Of a stretch of DNA of 64,000 nucleotides, positions 23,653-35,795 are shown piece by piece. Position numbers and translations under genes: made by a program. The stretch is from Membranipora membranacea. Taxonomy: Eukaryota > Bryozoa > Gymnolaemata > Cheilostomatida > Membraniporidae. Numbering within the stretch: the stretch's first letter is position 1; each line of letters starts with the position of its first letter. Location of the stretch: positions 5,334,001 to 5,398,000 of the forward strand of contig OU612075.1 in the NCBI GenBank assembly GCA_914767715.1, written 5' to 3'. The notes beneath the pieces are model-generated. The model did not search any database and was not told the origin of the DNA. It worked only from the letters and a program-made list of their open reading frames with translations.

Positions 23653-25131
23653 CAACAACCAGGTCATGGTAGTGAAATTGGATCATACTTAATTGAAGGT
23701 CGAGGGTTAGATTTAAAGTTCCGCATCCAAAATCGATGAGCTATTTGATTTCACTCAAAATGGATAGCAACACATTCTAAGAAAATGTTGGCCCTATAAT
23801 TTCTCATTTTAATGGCAAGGATGCGCTTCCTGCAGTGAGAGTGAGTTATTTTAAACCTAAATAGGTTGGAGCTCAACTCGGGTCACAAAACAGCCCAGTC
23901 ATTCACCTTGACCTTAAAATTTCAAATTATAGGGTGGCAATGTATCACAGTGCAAACTTTTCAAGGTTTATTGCATCTTGTAGCATCAGCTCTTACTCTT
24001 TGAACTCTTACTGCAGCTCTCCCACATAAAACAGGACAAGATATGGGATGGCCCTATGCATGAGAAAGTTGTCGCCAGCCACTGCAGCTCTGTTCAAGCT
24101 TTGTAGCAGGCATGCTTCACTCTGGGGTGAGGCCAACATTGGCATCAATGACTTGGAAAATAGTGCCACTACAAAAACACGTTTTTTAAACCTAGTCATC
24201 GTCAACCCTGGAAACAGCAGTAATACGCTTCAGGTGTTCGCTCCATTGCCGATCTTATTGGCTTTGGCCTCACAAGGCATAGAAATGCATCATAATTGTT
24301 TGGTTTGATGTTCCAGTTAATCCCAAAATTACTAGAATTTAGAATGTCCATAACTGACAAATTTACTGACATTATAATTTATTGGGCAAACATGATTATA
24401 CTTTGAGCATTTTCTTTCAATCTATTTGAGAGATGAAGTGATACCTCGCTCTCTTAGTTCAAAACTGTTGGGCCAAAAGTCATTATAATTTTTGTTTTGC
24501 AATAAAATAGCCATAACAAATTGTCATTTATCACAGAAATGATTAACCAAATAGGATTGGTGAAATAATTATTGTTAATATAGCATGTCACATATTATGT
24601 AACTTGTAGTAATCAGTTGTATTATCATCCAAAGGTGACAATTCATAGATATTCCAGCAGAGACAATATAGTTATAAATTGAATCCTATGCCAATAACAA
24701 AGTTCATTCAGAGCCAAGAACAAACTGATAAAATTCATGGCCGGGTCCCGTTCTGCACAATCCCTAAGAAACATTTTATATTAACATTTTTTATTATGTA
24801 ATCAATATATCATATACACCATACAAATTGCAGCTGTATTGTCTTTATTGTCAGATACGCTGCATACAGCACAGCAGCACAAGAACAATCAATCGCTACA
24901 ATCAACGACAATTAATCTAACTGCAAACGAAACAGAAATGAATTGATATTGGGTTATAACCAGCGTCAGAATGCCCTTTTGGTTTTGATTGATTGATTCA
25001 ACAATGCAACGATATATAACCGACAGTATAAAGTTATCATTCACTGTATAATTTACCTTGATGAGGGCGAACTGGGCCGAAAATAAAAATAGTTTTCTTT
25101 GATATAATGTTAGAGCTGAGAATCCAGGGCA
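23653..25131. other. Downstream flank of pseudogene F
   Basis: No gene. 23653-24330 repeats 16408-17060. 24310-24760 repeats 17100-17540. 24760-25060 aligns with 31130-31345 and 35490-35720. The open frame at 24048-24308 belongs to this duplicated flank. Confidence 0.55.
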
Positions 25132-26874
25132 TCATGCAGTTGGGCATGTGAACTCTTGCAAATTTGGACAGCGTTCTGCAACAGCCACTCTCAAGTTGTT
25201 ACCGTGTTGCTCAGCCCGCTGGCATCCCTTACCAGACGAACATCTCAAGCATTTATTGGCCTTTTTGTAGTTTTCACTGCAAATAAAATACATACACTAA
25301 GCAAGGTGGTAAAAATATAAAGATTCTAGATTCACTGCTGATATCATACCTATTTTGTCTACAAGTAAGCAAAATACAATTGAGATTTAAGCAACTAATT
25401 GCCCTTATTTTGATTCTTTTATTGTATCAATGGGTGAAGTCTGGTGACTTTTGAAGGATAATGTCTTGTTTCCCTCATTTTTACTGTAATTGAAATTGAA
25501 AATTGAAAAAGGACAAAAAGACTCATATTCATCTGACCTTTGACTTTTTGCTACTCTGCTCTCTCAACTCTCACTACTACACGACAAACAACATAAAGCA
25601 GCGGTTGTTATTAATATACCAAAGCAGCCTCGGTGTACTCTCTATGTTGTAGTTTCCTGTGTTTTCAGGAGCTAACATTAGGGCCATACAGGATGAGAGT
25701 TGCTCACAGCCTATGAATAAAGAAAATTAGAAGGAAATGGCTCTTTTCAGTCTGTTTGGTGCTAGATTGTATTATGCTAAGTGAAAATGGTTGTCGCAGC
25801 AAATGCACATTATTGTCATACCAATTATTTATCAGTTATTACGGCCCTTGGCGTGCAGGAGGGGCCCCAGATTCCCCCTTCCTTGGAATTTTATGGGCGC
25901 TGGGTATACAAGAATCCCATATACCAACAAACAAAGACCTATAACACAGTGATGTAATATAAGTAAAGCCGTAACATCAATTCAAACTTTAAAAAAGAGT
26001 AGATACCGTTCTTTCCAAAGCGGAAGGGTAGAAAGTATTGGTAAAAGACCAGATCTACTCTTAAAAGAGAGGAGATTGCAACCTGGTAATAAAAGCCTGG
26101 ATCTACTCTTAATCATGATTAATCAGGAACCACAATAATATGCAATTATGAGTGATGTGCCATCTTAACAACACTAATTGTTAAAGAAGCACCAGTATGG
26201 TTTCGAACTATTTCTAGAAGTCCCTCACCCTCTTCAAAGATAGAATCCGGACACTGAATATCTCTCGAGACCTTGGACATACCTGTAATTTTTGAACACA
26301 GGGATCTGGTCAATAAAATACCTAATTTTTCTTTCTTTTTGCTGTAGGTATAGTTGGACATTGTGGTGCTTCACGCCTTTGTTTCCGAAGCACATTTACT
26401 GTGTCCCATATTGCACATTATGAAGAGGCGTGACATTCTCAAGCGCCTGCATTCCACCTATAAAACTTGGGATAAATAAAAGGATTATCAGACATTCACA
26501 GTTCAGATGACTATCGTCTTACCCCGTGCAATCTCCACTCCACCATTGGTCCATCCTAGCTTCAAATTGCTCCGCCAATTCGACTTCACAAACTGCAAAA
26601 ATAAAGATATAATTGCCTATTTGTATTACACAACAGCCGCTACAGAGCGGTACAGTGAAGCTTAATCTCAGCAGCCCTGTTTTTGTCATTTGGGTCCGCT
26701 GAGATAAGGCTAATAGAGTGTAAATATCTGAAGTAGTCTCCACCTGGTCATCTTTATTGTATTTACTGTATTTAGTTTTAGTGTGTAGAAAAGGTAGATG
26801 AGTTGCCTACCTAGTGGCCCACAACCTTCACAGGCTACTTCTTGAGCATGCTCACAGACACAAGTTTCCACACC
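25132..26874 (-). pseudogene. Pseudogene F of the secreted 20-Cys family
   Basis: Exons leftward: exon 2 remnant 26811-about 26874, exon 3 26523-26592 (70 nt, open), exon 4 26229-26282 (54 nt), exon 5 25620-25710 (91 nt, open), exon 6 25132-25276 (145 nt, open). Exons 5 and 6 look intact; the exon 5 donor is GTATAT rather than GTAAGT. Exon 4 lacks about 77 nt relative to the 131-nt exon of gene E, which shifts the frame. Exon 2 keeps only its 3' third (CVCEHAQEVACEGC). At about 26875 it is fused to sequence that elsewhere (32310 and 41065) follows a degenerate exon-6-like segment. No exon 1 lies next to it. Confidence 0.8.
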
Positions 26875-27440
26875 TCTTTGTAGTTTTTGCCTATTAGCAT
26901 TTTTTCTCTCGACTGGTAAAATCTTTTCCAATAACAAGTTTTTGCAGCAAAGGGCAAGGTCATTAAAATGGTTGACAAATCAAACACGATATTCTCGTTT
27001 TTCCTAAATTCTATAGCTTTCCCAAAAATATGAATTTGCTGTTTAAATGAAATAAGCATTGGCAATAGAGCCCAAAGACACCATTTTCAGCTTACAATCA
27101 GTGTTAATGATTGCATTGAATAATAGCAAATTACATAAAATTCTCTTGATAATTCGTTACGAGTTTAGAGTTTTCGCATGCATGACCAACCTTATAAAAA
27201 GTGGAAACATGATTAGCATTGATGGTCAATGTTTAATACTGTTTTTAATTATATTCATAATACAATGGGTCCAGTGGCAGCCTATGCAAAATGTGGCTAG
27301 GAATTATTTTCATTATTATTATTGTGTAAAACATAATCACAAAGAAGGATTTCACTGAGGGACACTTTGGTAATGGTTGTAAAATGGCTGTAGTTTGTTA
27401 TTTACAGGGGAAGATTTACAGTCTTGCTAGCTGGTTTATT
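26875..27440. other. Breakpoint region upstream of pseudogene F
   Basis: No gene. 26875-27100 aligns with 32310-32530 and 41060-41350, the region upstream of exon 1 in G and E, so pseudogene F is joined directly to far-upstream sequence. Confidence 0.5.
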
Positions 27441-27460
27441 GAATGGTTGACTAAAATCAT

Positions 27461-27563
27461 GCAGTCTAAGTGCTCAGACTCCAAGGTGCAGGGAGTTACT
27501 TGCGCAAGTTTGATAGCTTGCGCAAGTAACTCTCTGCGCCTTGGAGTCTGAGCACTTAGACTC
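27461..27563. mobile_element. 103-bp hairpin MITE
   Basis: A near-perfect inverted repeat. Arms of about 47 bp run from AGTCTAAGTGCTCAGACTCC inward to a loop TTTGATAG. Exact 8-bp duplications AAAATCAT lie at 27453-27460 and 27564-27571. The paralogous site near 9825-9840 (CTAAAATCAGGGGAGC) lacks it. Non-coding. Confidence 0.9.
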
Positions 27564-27674
27564 AAAATCATAGGGTCTTATCACACATCATATCCCGAAG
27601 AATTGGTGGCAGGATGTTAGTTCCCTTCAATGCCTTTATGCAATTACCGAACCAGATTGCTCTCTGTTTGTAAG

Positions 27675-27795
27675 CAGGTCAGAGCACACCTGGGGACAAC
27701 AAAACTAAGTAATCAATGGATTGCAGTACAGTAAGATTCGAACCCACAACCGTCTTTGAATGACTGTGACTCCATCTGTTTTCAATTCGCAAGGT
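27675..27795 (-). repeat. tRNA-like SINE fragment
   Basis: The minus strand carries a B-box (GGTTCGAATCTT, about 27733-27744), with TGACTCCATC-type sequence where the A-box would be. Only a fragment; family not identified. Confidence 0.4.
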
Positions 27796-28159
27796 CTGAT
27801 TTCATCTTTTTCCAAATGTTCCATCCTCAAGCTATACACTGTCAGTTGAAAATATTATGCTAAGCGTACATAGGCTACAAGTTATCTGACATTGATTCAC
27901 ATCACATCTGACAATTGATGAATTTGAGGTAAGAATCAGTATCAGTATCAGCTAGTATACAAAAGTCGTCCACAATATTGAGCAGATCTTTCAAGGCCTG
28001 CTGATCATATTTCTATGTCCAGAATCAACATGTTATATCTACAAGAAACTGCGGATTTCTTTGAGTTTCAATTCATGATTTATGCTCAGAAAGGATTTTG
28101 GTCGATCATATCTTGAAATGTTTCAACTCCAGTTTCCATGGAGACATTCGTATTTTTTC

Positions 28160-29572
28160 AATTTTTGGAATCTAGCTGCAAAAGATTTTCCCCTTGAGAC
28201 TGAAAACCCCAAGGCACCACAATTATCATTCAACTATCCCTTCTGGGAATCCTTAGTCCTCAATAATATTTCTCTCATGAATCATTGTTATTAGAGAGAT
28301 TATTGCACACATCTGTGTGGTCAATAACCAGAATCAGTGATGCTGGAATGAGATCAGTTTAAGCGCTCAAACTGTGGCGGGATAGCTGGTGGAGGCATTT
28401 AATTATGAACCATTTTCCTGGAATGTGAGTAATAATGAAATGCCTCTATCAGCTATCCCGCCACAGTTTGAGAGCTTAAACTAGAATGGGATGTGTGGTT
28501 TTATGATTTCATCATACACTCAGAGAATCCTTCGATTACATTGACAATCCTCATAGTACTAGGTCACCCACACCGTAGCTTGTCATGCGGCAAAAAATTG
28601 CCGCCGTGACATGGCATGGTGAACAGTTAAGTTGTCCAATGAAATAAATAGGGTATCTTGGGTAAGTTAATTGGAAAGTCTATATCTGATCCAATTTGCC
28701 TACATTTCAGACGTTCCCATTCTATTGGTGAGCAGCTTGCAAAGGAATCAAGAACTTTGATCTACTTAGTAGGAGTCATCATACTCATTACCGCTGGTAC
28801 ACTCAGTGATTCCTACCCAAAAACAGGCCAGTATAGGGAAATTGGACAAAAATATAAGCTTTGACAATAATAAATCTAGATTAGTAATTTTGTGAATAAA
28901 TGAATCTTACATTCCATAGAAGACTACATTATCTACATTCTATTTGCTGAATTTTCTAAGGTCTCAATCAATATATAAAAGCCCGAGGCTTAGTACATCC
29001 TGCTGTTAATCATTAATTTGAAGATAAGTTAGGGAAAGTGTTTGGTCGATTCCATGATTCGTCTGATATCACTTGATAGGGCGAACAACACATCCTGAAA
29101 AATGGTTGGCCCTATAATTTGTAGTTTTAAGAGCAACTGCACTGAGGAATATTCAACTTAAATAGGTCAAAGTACAACAAGGGTCCTGAAAGAACCAAAT
29201 CAGTGACCTTTTAAAGTTGAAAATAGCTCAGTGCAGTAAGATTGACCTGCCATAAAATTCAAAAATTATAGGGTGATAGGTATTTATCAATCTGCCATTT
29301 TTAGGGCTAATTTTATCTTGTAGCATCAGCTCTTTCTGTCTAAAACTCAATGGCTACCACTGAAATTGAATCAGAAAACTAGAAAATTTTGTGAATACCT
29401 CATTTCGACCTGTAAATAACACATGAAGACACACTGTTAGGATTTTCTGTGATAACTGCCTCAATTAGGGTTTTGCAATTTGTGAGGCATTACCGCTGAA
29501 AATAGCTTGATGACATGCTGAATTCTTAGTGTAATGCGTATGGTGTAAAAACTAAACTCTATAATGGTGTCA
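28160..29572. other. Further copy of the duplicated flank (unit U4)
   Basis: No gene. 28160-28340 aligns with 17840-17970, and 29040-29560 with 18400-18830 plus 19580-19660. The right part is the empty counterpart of the LINE fragment at 18880-19572. Confidence 0.55.
28356..28482. mobile_element. 127-bp inverted-repeat MITE
   Basis: Arms of about 33 bp with one mismatch, starting AGTTTAAGCGCTCAAACTG and including GTGGCGGGATAGCTG. Flanks GGAATGAGATC and AGAATGGGATG look like diverged target duplications. The paralogous site at about 13668 (CTGGAATGGGATGTATGG) is uninterrupted. Confidence 0.8.
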
Positions 29573-29843
29573 CAGTGGCGTATATTAGCACTCACGGCTG
29601 AATAGCTCAGTGTGTAAAGTGTGTGTTGAGTTGTTTTCTGAAAGTACCCAACAGCTCAGTGAGCTATTGAAATACCTCTCTGCTTGCACTATTTTGCTAC
29701 CGATATGCAAAAATTTCGGTGGTGGGAGGGCGCTTAAGCGCCCCTCCCCGCCACGCCTATGGCGTGTGGATCGGGCTGTGCCCGATTATTATGCTCATCT
29801 CTGAAAAGTCAGTGAGTGAAATTTTTTAGAATATACGTCCCTG
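29573..29843 (+). mobile_element. hAT-type MITE, copy 2, internally deleted
   Basis: Same termini as the MITE at 10788-11159. The tRNA-like part is cut short: the A-box region is present near 29598-29620, the B-box is missing, giving 271 bp. AATGGTG occurs on both sides (29563-29569, 29844-29850). The empty paralogous site is at about 19638-19655 (TAATGGTGAAGAATAGC). Confidence 0.85.
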
Positions 29844-30111
29844 AATGGTGAAGAATAGCTAAGAACTAGGAAAGGGAAAGAAACAATATAGCAATTTTTT
29901 CCCGGTTAACGACTTAGATTAGCGCAAAGGCCGTCGATGCACTCTATAACACAAATATTTCACGGTTCAAAATAAATCTGTTTGTTTATGATGTATATTA
30001 AAATGAATCACACCGCAACTCAGTGAAAGTAGCAAAATTTGACTTTTGTACATTTTTACGAAGGTGTCACAACTCCTTTAAATTCAAATAGCAATATGAG
30101 CAATATTTAGA

Positions 30112-30185
30112 AAGTGGATCAGTTGGTTAGAGCAACAATTCTCAGCGCGCAAGCGTTGAATGTATTAGGTTCTAATTCTACTGCG
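30112..30185 (+). repeat. tRNA-like SINE head, solo
   Basis: A-box-like TGGATCAGTTGGTTAGAGC at about 30117 and B-box-like AGGTTCTAATTCT about 45 bp further. The tRNA-like fold is degenerate, so it is treated as a SINE relic, not a tRNA gene. Confidence 0.45.
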
Positions 30186-31340
30186 GTCCATTGACTACTG
30201 GAGTTTGGTTGGCCCCCAGAGAGAAAACAGGTGCAGTAAAACCAGCATGGCCATTAAAGCATCCAATATTCGTCGCCGATGTTATGGATGTGTTGTGCGA
30301 TGAATACCTGTTCTCTGGAGAGTAAGGTCTCATACCACTACCCTCCCCCACATGAGACAAGACAAGATATGGGATGGCCCCATGCATGAGGAAGTCGTCA
30401 TCAGCCACTGCAGCTCCGTTCAAGCCTTGTAGCAGGCAAGCTTCACTCAGGGTTGAGTCCAACTATAGCACCAATGACATGGAAAATAGTGCCAATACAA
30501 AACACATTATTTGTAGCTAAGTCATCGTCCACACTGGAAAACAGCGTAAAACGCTTCAGGTGTTCGCCCCATTGCCAATCTTTATGGCTTTGGCCTCACA
30601 AGGCATAGCAATGCATCATAATCATAATTATAAATCATTATTTTCTGGATTAAGATTATTGAGGTAATTGTTTTGTTTGAGGTTCCAGTTAATCCTAAAA
30701 TTACTAGAATTTAGAATGTCCATAACTGACAAATTTACTGATATTATAATAATGTAATAATCATTATAATCTATTGGGCAGACATGGTTATACCTTGAGC
30801 ATTTTGTTTCAATCTATTTTAGTGATGAAGTGATGGCTCCTGTCTTAGTTCAAACCTCTCAGGCCAAACATTATGATATATATATAAATATTTTGTTTAT
30901 TTTGCAATAAAATAGCCATAATTAGTTGTCATTTATCACTGAAACAATTAACCAAATAGGATTGATGAAATAGTTTTTGTTAATATAGCATGTCACATAT
31001 GCAACTTCTAGTAATCAGTTGTATTATCATCAATAGTGTAGTTATAAATTTAATCCTATGAGAATAATAAATGTCATTCAGAGCCAAGAAAAAACTGTTG
31101 AATTCACGGCCGGGTCCTGTTTTACAATATTCCTAAGAAACATTTTATAATAATATTTTGTTATTATGTAATCAATATATCATTTACACCATGAAAATTG
31201 CAACTACATCGTCTTAAATGTCAGTTACGCAGTAGCACAAGAACAATCAATCGCTACAATCAATGACAATTAATCTAACTGCAAAAGGAAATGGAAATGA
31301 ATTGATATTGGGTTATAACCAGCATCAGAATTCCCTTTTA
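30186..31340. other. Downstream-flank copy joined to an exon 1
   Basis: No gene. 30350-31130 aligns with 24020-24760, and 31130-31340 with 24760-24990. In F this flank leads into exon 6, but here it stops at about 31343 and continues with the sequence that follows exon 1 in gene E. Confidence 0.55.
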
Positions 31341-31387
31341 GTTTCACAGTGGGGATAACTCTGAGTAATACAAGTTTAGGGCTCAAC

Positions 31388-31475
31388 TCTTCTTCAAATT
31401 AGCTGCAAATGTTGGCACCAATAACACAACCGTGATCAATAGAAAAACATACTTTGTCAGCGCTGCATCCATCAT
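31388..31475 (-). pseudogene. Orphan signal-peptide exon (copy G)
   Basis: ATG at 31473-31475 starts MMDAALTKYVFLLITVVLL, one of the family's signal peptides and nearly the same as in gene E. The donor is damaged (AGTTGAG instead of GGTAAGC), and none of exons 2-6 follow; the sequence passes directly into family downstream flank. The AG before the ATG (5'-UTR intron acceptor) is kept. A deletion between exon 1 and the flank is the simplest explanation. Confidence 0.75.
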
Positions 31476-31499
31476 GATCGAAATCGGATCCTGAAATAT

Positions 31500-34197
31500 A
31501 AATTAAACATCCAATTTTCAAAATAATTACCTTTTAGTGTAAGGAGAGACCATATCCTTTGTTTCAGTCAACATATAATTGGATGCACCAGCCATAGAGT
31601 CCTGAAAATATCATAAATAAAGTTTACAGTGTGTTTAATTATGATGCTTTTATGACAAGAAACTCTATTCAGGTTGCTTGGGCAGATAAAGGGCATTCAC
31701 TTCAAGATTCTTCACAAATGTCTTGCCTGAGCTAGCTCAAGCTGCAGACTATATACCTTAAATGCAATCCATATATCTAAAATGCATCACTGTATCTGCC
31801 ATAATTTACCATTTATTCAGATTGTGAACTTATTGTTATAATAAATCAAGTCTAGGTGGGATTATCGATAATTTTCTATCAATTTATATGAAAAAACATG
31901 AATACGAAACCTAAAAGCCCTGCAATGCAGCGATACTTCAGTTTGAATGTCCATAACTGTCCGATGTATCAACATAATATTTATTTTTAAACTTTATTAT
32001 TTCTGAAGTATTTCCTTCCATCATAGTGCCAAATGAGAGACTTGTTTTGCCACTTGATATGGCATGGTTCTATTCTTATTTATAGCTCTTATACCAACAT
32101 AATACACAATATGCAATACACATTTATTTAGCCTTAGATATTTTGATCAACCTGTAGATTAAACCTTGATCAGACACAAACAAGGCAGAACTTGCTGAAG
32201 AACCTTGGGCTAACCATCCATCAATTTCCCAAGCAGATTCCTGCAAGTTAGAGCAACACGCCACACTGTAGACATCCGTTACCGATCCCAAGATAATTTT
32301 GCGGTCTCTTTGTAGTTTTCGCCTCTTCACATTTTTTCTCTCTACTGATTAATTTTTTCCGATAACAAGTTTTCGCAGCAAAGGCCGGGCCATGAAAATG
32401 ATTTACAAATCAAACACAATATCATTGTTTTTCCTAAGGGCTGTCCTTCAAATTCTAAAGCTTTCTCAAAATTATATAGCCAAAAGACATCATTTTCAGC
32501 TTGCCATCAGTGTAAATGATCGCATATGTTATGTCTGTCGTTTATACACATCCCAGACTATTTGTTACGTTTTTGACACAATGAGAAACTGTTCTGTAAC
32601 AAGTTGCAATTCTATTAGCTGTATTAGCTGTATCAGAAAGACAAGAAATTAATTTCGCTAGCTGATTTTGTCTAGCAATTAACGCTGGCAGAAAGGTATG
32701 CGCCCAAGGGTGCTTGGGGCTGGAATAATCAACCTTCAAAAGCTCCCCTAGTTGGACTCAAACCCACAACTCCTGCAGTGAATAACAAGCGCGCTCGGCG
32801 GTTGTGCCATCTCACCATACCCGACCTATGACCTCACAAGGTTGACCAATTGTTATCTGAAGCATAGACAAACCTGATTTAAATGTTCATCAGTTTGATC
32901 AGCGAAAACGAAAGAAATGCATGTATTCTGCCTGTCTGTTGGTGATGCATCTGTTTCCAAACAAATAGTTGCAAATGTTTTTCCTCATTACTAGATTTCA
33001 GCATCGGGAAATTCCCATTCATGAGGTCATTAACATTGAATAGCAAAACCTCAAGGCGGTTGGAACCAGAAGACAAAGGAATTACACTGGTCAGGCGAAT
33101 TTTTAAATCCGATTATCCGTAGGTTCCAGTATCGGAAGGCATGAATTTGTGTCTGAATATCGCACCTACGCAGGCATAACTTTTCGATCTGTAGCAAAAC
33201 ATACAAAAGAACAGTTCATACACTGACAAAGAACATGAAAGCACAACAGTGCAACAATATGTTCTCTGTAATTTGAGTATGATTGCAAGTGTATTGATCC
33301 AAGTGGTTAGAGGTTATTCTGACTGCTGACATGATGACGCCTACACATGACTTTGCAGACAGAGTGGTGAGTGACAAAAACGTTGATGTTTGACCTTCCA
33401 TATTTCTAACCTTCCCTATACAATTGGGGAATTTGATAGATCCCATACGTTACGCCATGTGTTGTTGGTCAATTTGACCCAAACACATCCCTATCATGAC
33501 TCATACCAGATAAAATACAACTCATCCTTGTTCAAAAATGCTGTAAATGATGGTAGAGGTTGTTTTCGAAATGGTCACAATGGTGATGATGTACATTACA
33601 CAAAATTGTATAATAGGCAGCTAATTGCCAAAAATGCTGCCGAAAAGGGCTAAAATTGCTGTTTTTTAAAAAAAATAAAAGGTCTGTCGTGTGCTCACCT
33701 TATGAGTTGGGCAACTCAAACTCTGCAATCAGATTTATATGTTTTTGTAATATATCAACATGATATCTCAAATATTGAGCCTTATAAAAAATGATAACAC
33801 CGCAAAAATCCCACTGCAATCCATTTAATACTAGGATTTGATTGGACTGTAGGTGTGCTCCGACCCCCGACAAACAGTGAGCAAACTGGCGCAGAAATTC
33901 CAGCTTTGCCATTAAGGCATCCAATATCGCACTGCCAGTGCCAATGGATGTGCTGTGCTCTACTCTGGGTCAAGGCTAACAGTGGCACCGATGACTTAAA
34001 TAGTGCCACTAAAAAACACTTCCCATGCATGCAAGTCTTTGTCAACCTTGAGAGACAGCAAAGAAAAGCTTGGGGGGTTTGCCCAATGGCCAATCATAAG
34101 TGGTTAAGCCTCTCAAGGCATAGCAGTGCATTATATTCATATATAAATCATGTTGCAGTTAGTATTTTTGAGGTGAGTGTTTGGTTTAACTTTACCA
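31500..34197. other. Upstream flank of G, paralogous to 39.6-42.5 kb
   Basis: No intact gene. 31480-32530 aligns with 39610-41380, and 32650-33560 with 41540-42460 and 1180-1980. It contains a degenerate exon-6-like segment (about 32190-32330; counterpart 40945-41075) whose frame is lost. Confidence 0.5.
32690..32820 (-). repeat. tRNA-derived SINE, family 1
   Basis: Same family as 39107-39290. Plus strand GGACTCAAACCC at 32753 is a decayed B-box. GGTTGTGCCATCTCACC near 32800 is the A-box end. Confidence 0.6.
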
Positions 34198-34201
34198 TTA
34201 A

Positions 34202-34920
34202 GGTAATGTTTTAAGAATGCCAAAAAACAGCTATTTTTTGGGTTTTTTGAGGTGTTTTTGGCCATTCTTTTGAGTTAAATTCAAGAAAAACGAAGATGCA
34301 GTGAAAAAATCTGTTGGAATTTCCTGTGTGCATCATGGGTAATAAGAGCGGCTTCGTATGTGAGAACTTTCAAAAAAACTTTGTTTGGCCACAATAATGG
34401 TCATTTGGACAGCACATTTGACGTTATGCAAAAGTTGCGAAAAATATCAGGTGTATTCGAGAGTCTACTGTTTGCGCAATATGCAAGGTAATTTGTTGAA
34501 AGTCAATATGTATGACATTTAAAGTGTACTCTAAGGGAAAATCATAATTAATTTTGTTTTGAGCCCATGATCTGTTCTTAATTAATGATTGAAATTTCAC
34601 ATATTTTCACGGCTTCACCAAAAAATGCGTTGTATGGCGTGACGTAAAAAGTCAGTTTAGACTAGTCATATATCAAAGAAAACCAAATTTTACTATGGAC
34701 TCAATCTCTAAGTATACATTCCACCTGATTTGAAATTTCTTGCAATTAATTTGACTCCCCCATCTGCTTTGACAAAAACAGCGTTTTCTGCCTCACTTCC
34801 TCCCTTTAATGACACAATGTCATCGAATCAAGTTTTTGTTTAGGTATTCATTTTCAGTAGCTCGGCGGCTTTCCAACGGTATATGATACGTTGATATTCG
34901 GATCGGTCTTTGACATTACC
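34202..34920. mobile_element. 719-bp TTAA-flanked non-autonomous DNA element
   Basis: TTAA occurs at 34198-34201 and 34921-34924; termini are GGTAATGT and its inverse ACATTACC. Paralogous flanks (about 17115 and 24318) read straight through as AGTTAATCC. TTAA target duplication is known for piggyBac and Kolobok elements; ends this short do not decide between them. No transposase. Confidence 0.75.
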
Positions 34921-35156
34921 TTAATCCTAAAATTATTAAAACTGAAATAACCAAATTGTACCAACTTGAAAAACATGTTGATGGGTGTGATGACTGATGG
35001 CAGTCACGATAACTGACGGATTGACTACTATTAAGTCTATTATTTGGCAAACAAGATTATACCTAGAGTATTTTGTTATGTAATGAAGTGATACTTCACT
35101 CGCTTAGTCCAAAACTGTCAGCCAAATATTTTTATATTGTTTATTTTGCAAATACA

Positions 35157-35254
35157 TAAAGGTGAAAAGGTGAAAAGGTAAAAAGGTAAAGAGGAAAAAA
35201 GGTGAAAAGGTAAAAAGGTAAAAAGGCAAAGAGGAAAAAAGGTAAAAAGGTGAT
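35157..35254. repeat. AAAAGGT-type simple repeat
   Basis: About 100 bp of imperfect 7-8-bp units AAAAGGT(A/G) with interspersed AAAGAGGAA. A sequence with single AAAGGTGATATAT at the same place in the paralogues (17311, 20356) marks the origin of the expansion. Confidence 0.85.
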
Positions 35255-35795
35255 ATATCATAGAAACTAAACAATTAGGATTATTGAGATAATCTTATAA
35301 CTAGCGTTGAAGTAATTAGTCAACTTACCAACCAAAGGTGATCATTCAAAGATATTCCAGCAGATACAAAGTACTGATAAATGCTATGCAAATTTCACAT
35401 TGGCTTCAGATCATAAACAAAAACTGTGGAAAATTATACAAAAATCACAACTGGTATAATACTCTATTCCAAAGAAGCATCTTGGTTAGAACTTATTGAC
35501 TGTCGATAGTTTTCTGTTCATATTGCATGAAGACCAATAAAATTTTGATCAGATACGTGGCAACAACAAAACAGTCAATCAACTGCTACAATCAATTGAC
35601 AAACAATACAACCTTTAATGAATATGGAAAAAATTCTTATGGGGTGATCAGAACTAGCCTTTTTATCTTCGATTGAATGATTGAATATATAGTCAACAGG
35701 TTGTAGTTATCATTCACTGTGTAATTTAACTTGATCAGGGCAAAATTCAATAATAGTTTTCTTTGATAAATTGTTAAAGCTGAGAATCCAAGACA

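Noticed and set aside
32190-32330. Another terminal exon of the family (and its counterpart at 40945-41075)
   Set aside because: Only scattered words align, the frame is lost and the CPxLQEFTCP end is missing; at most a very old relic.
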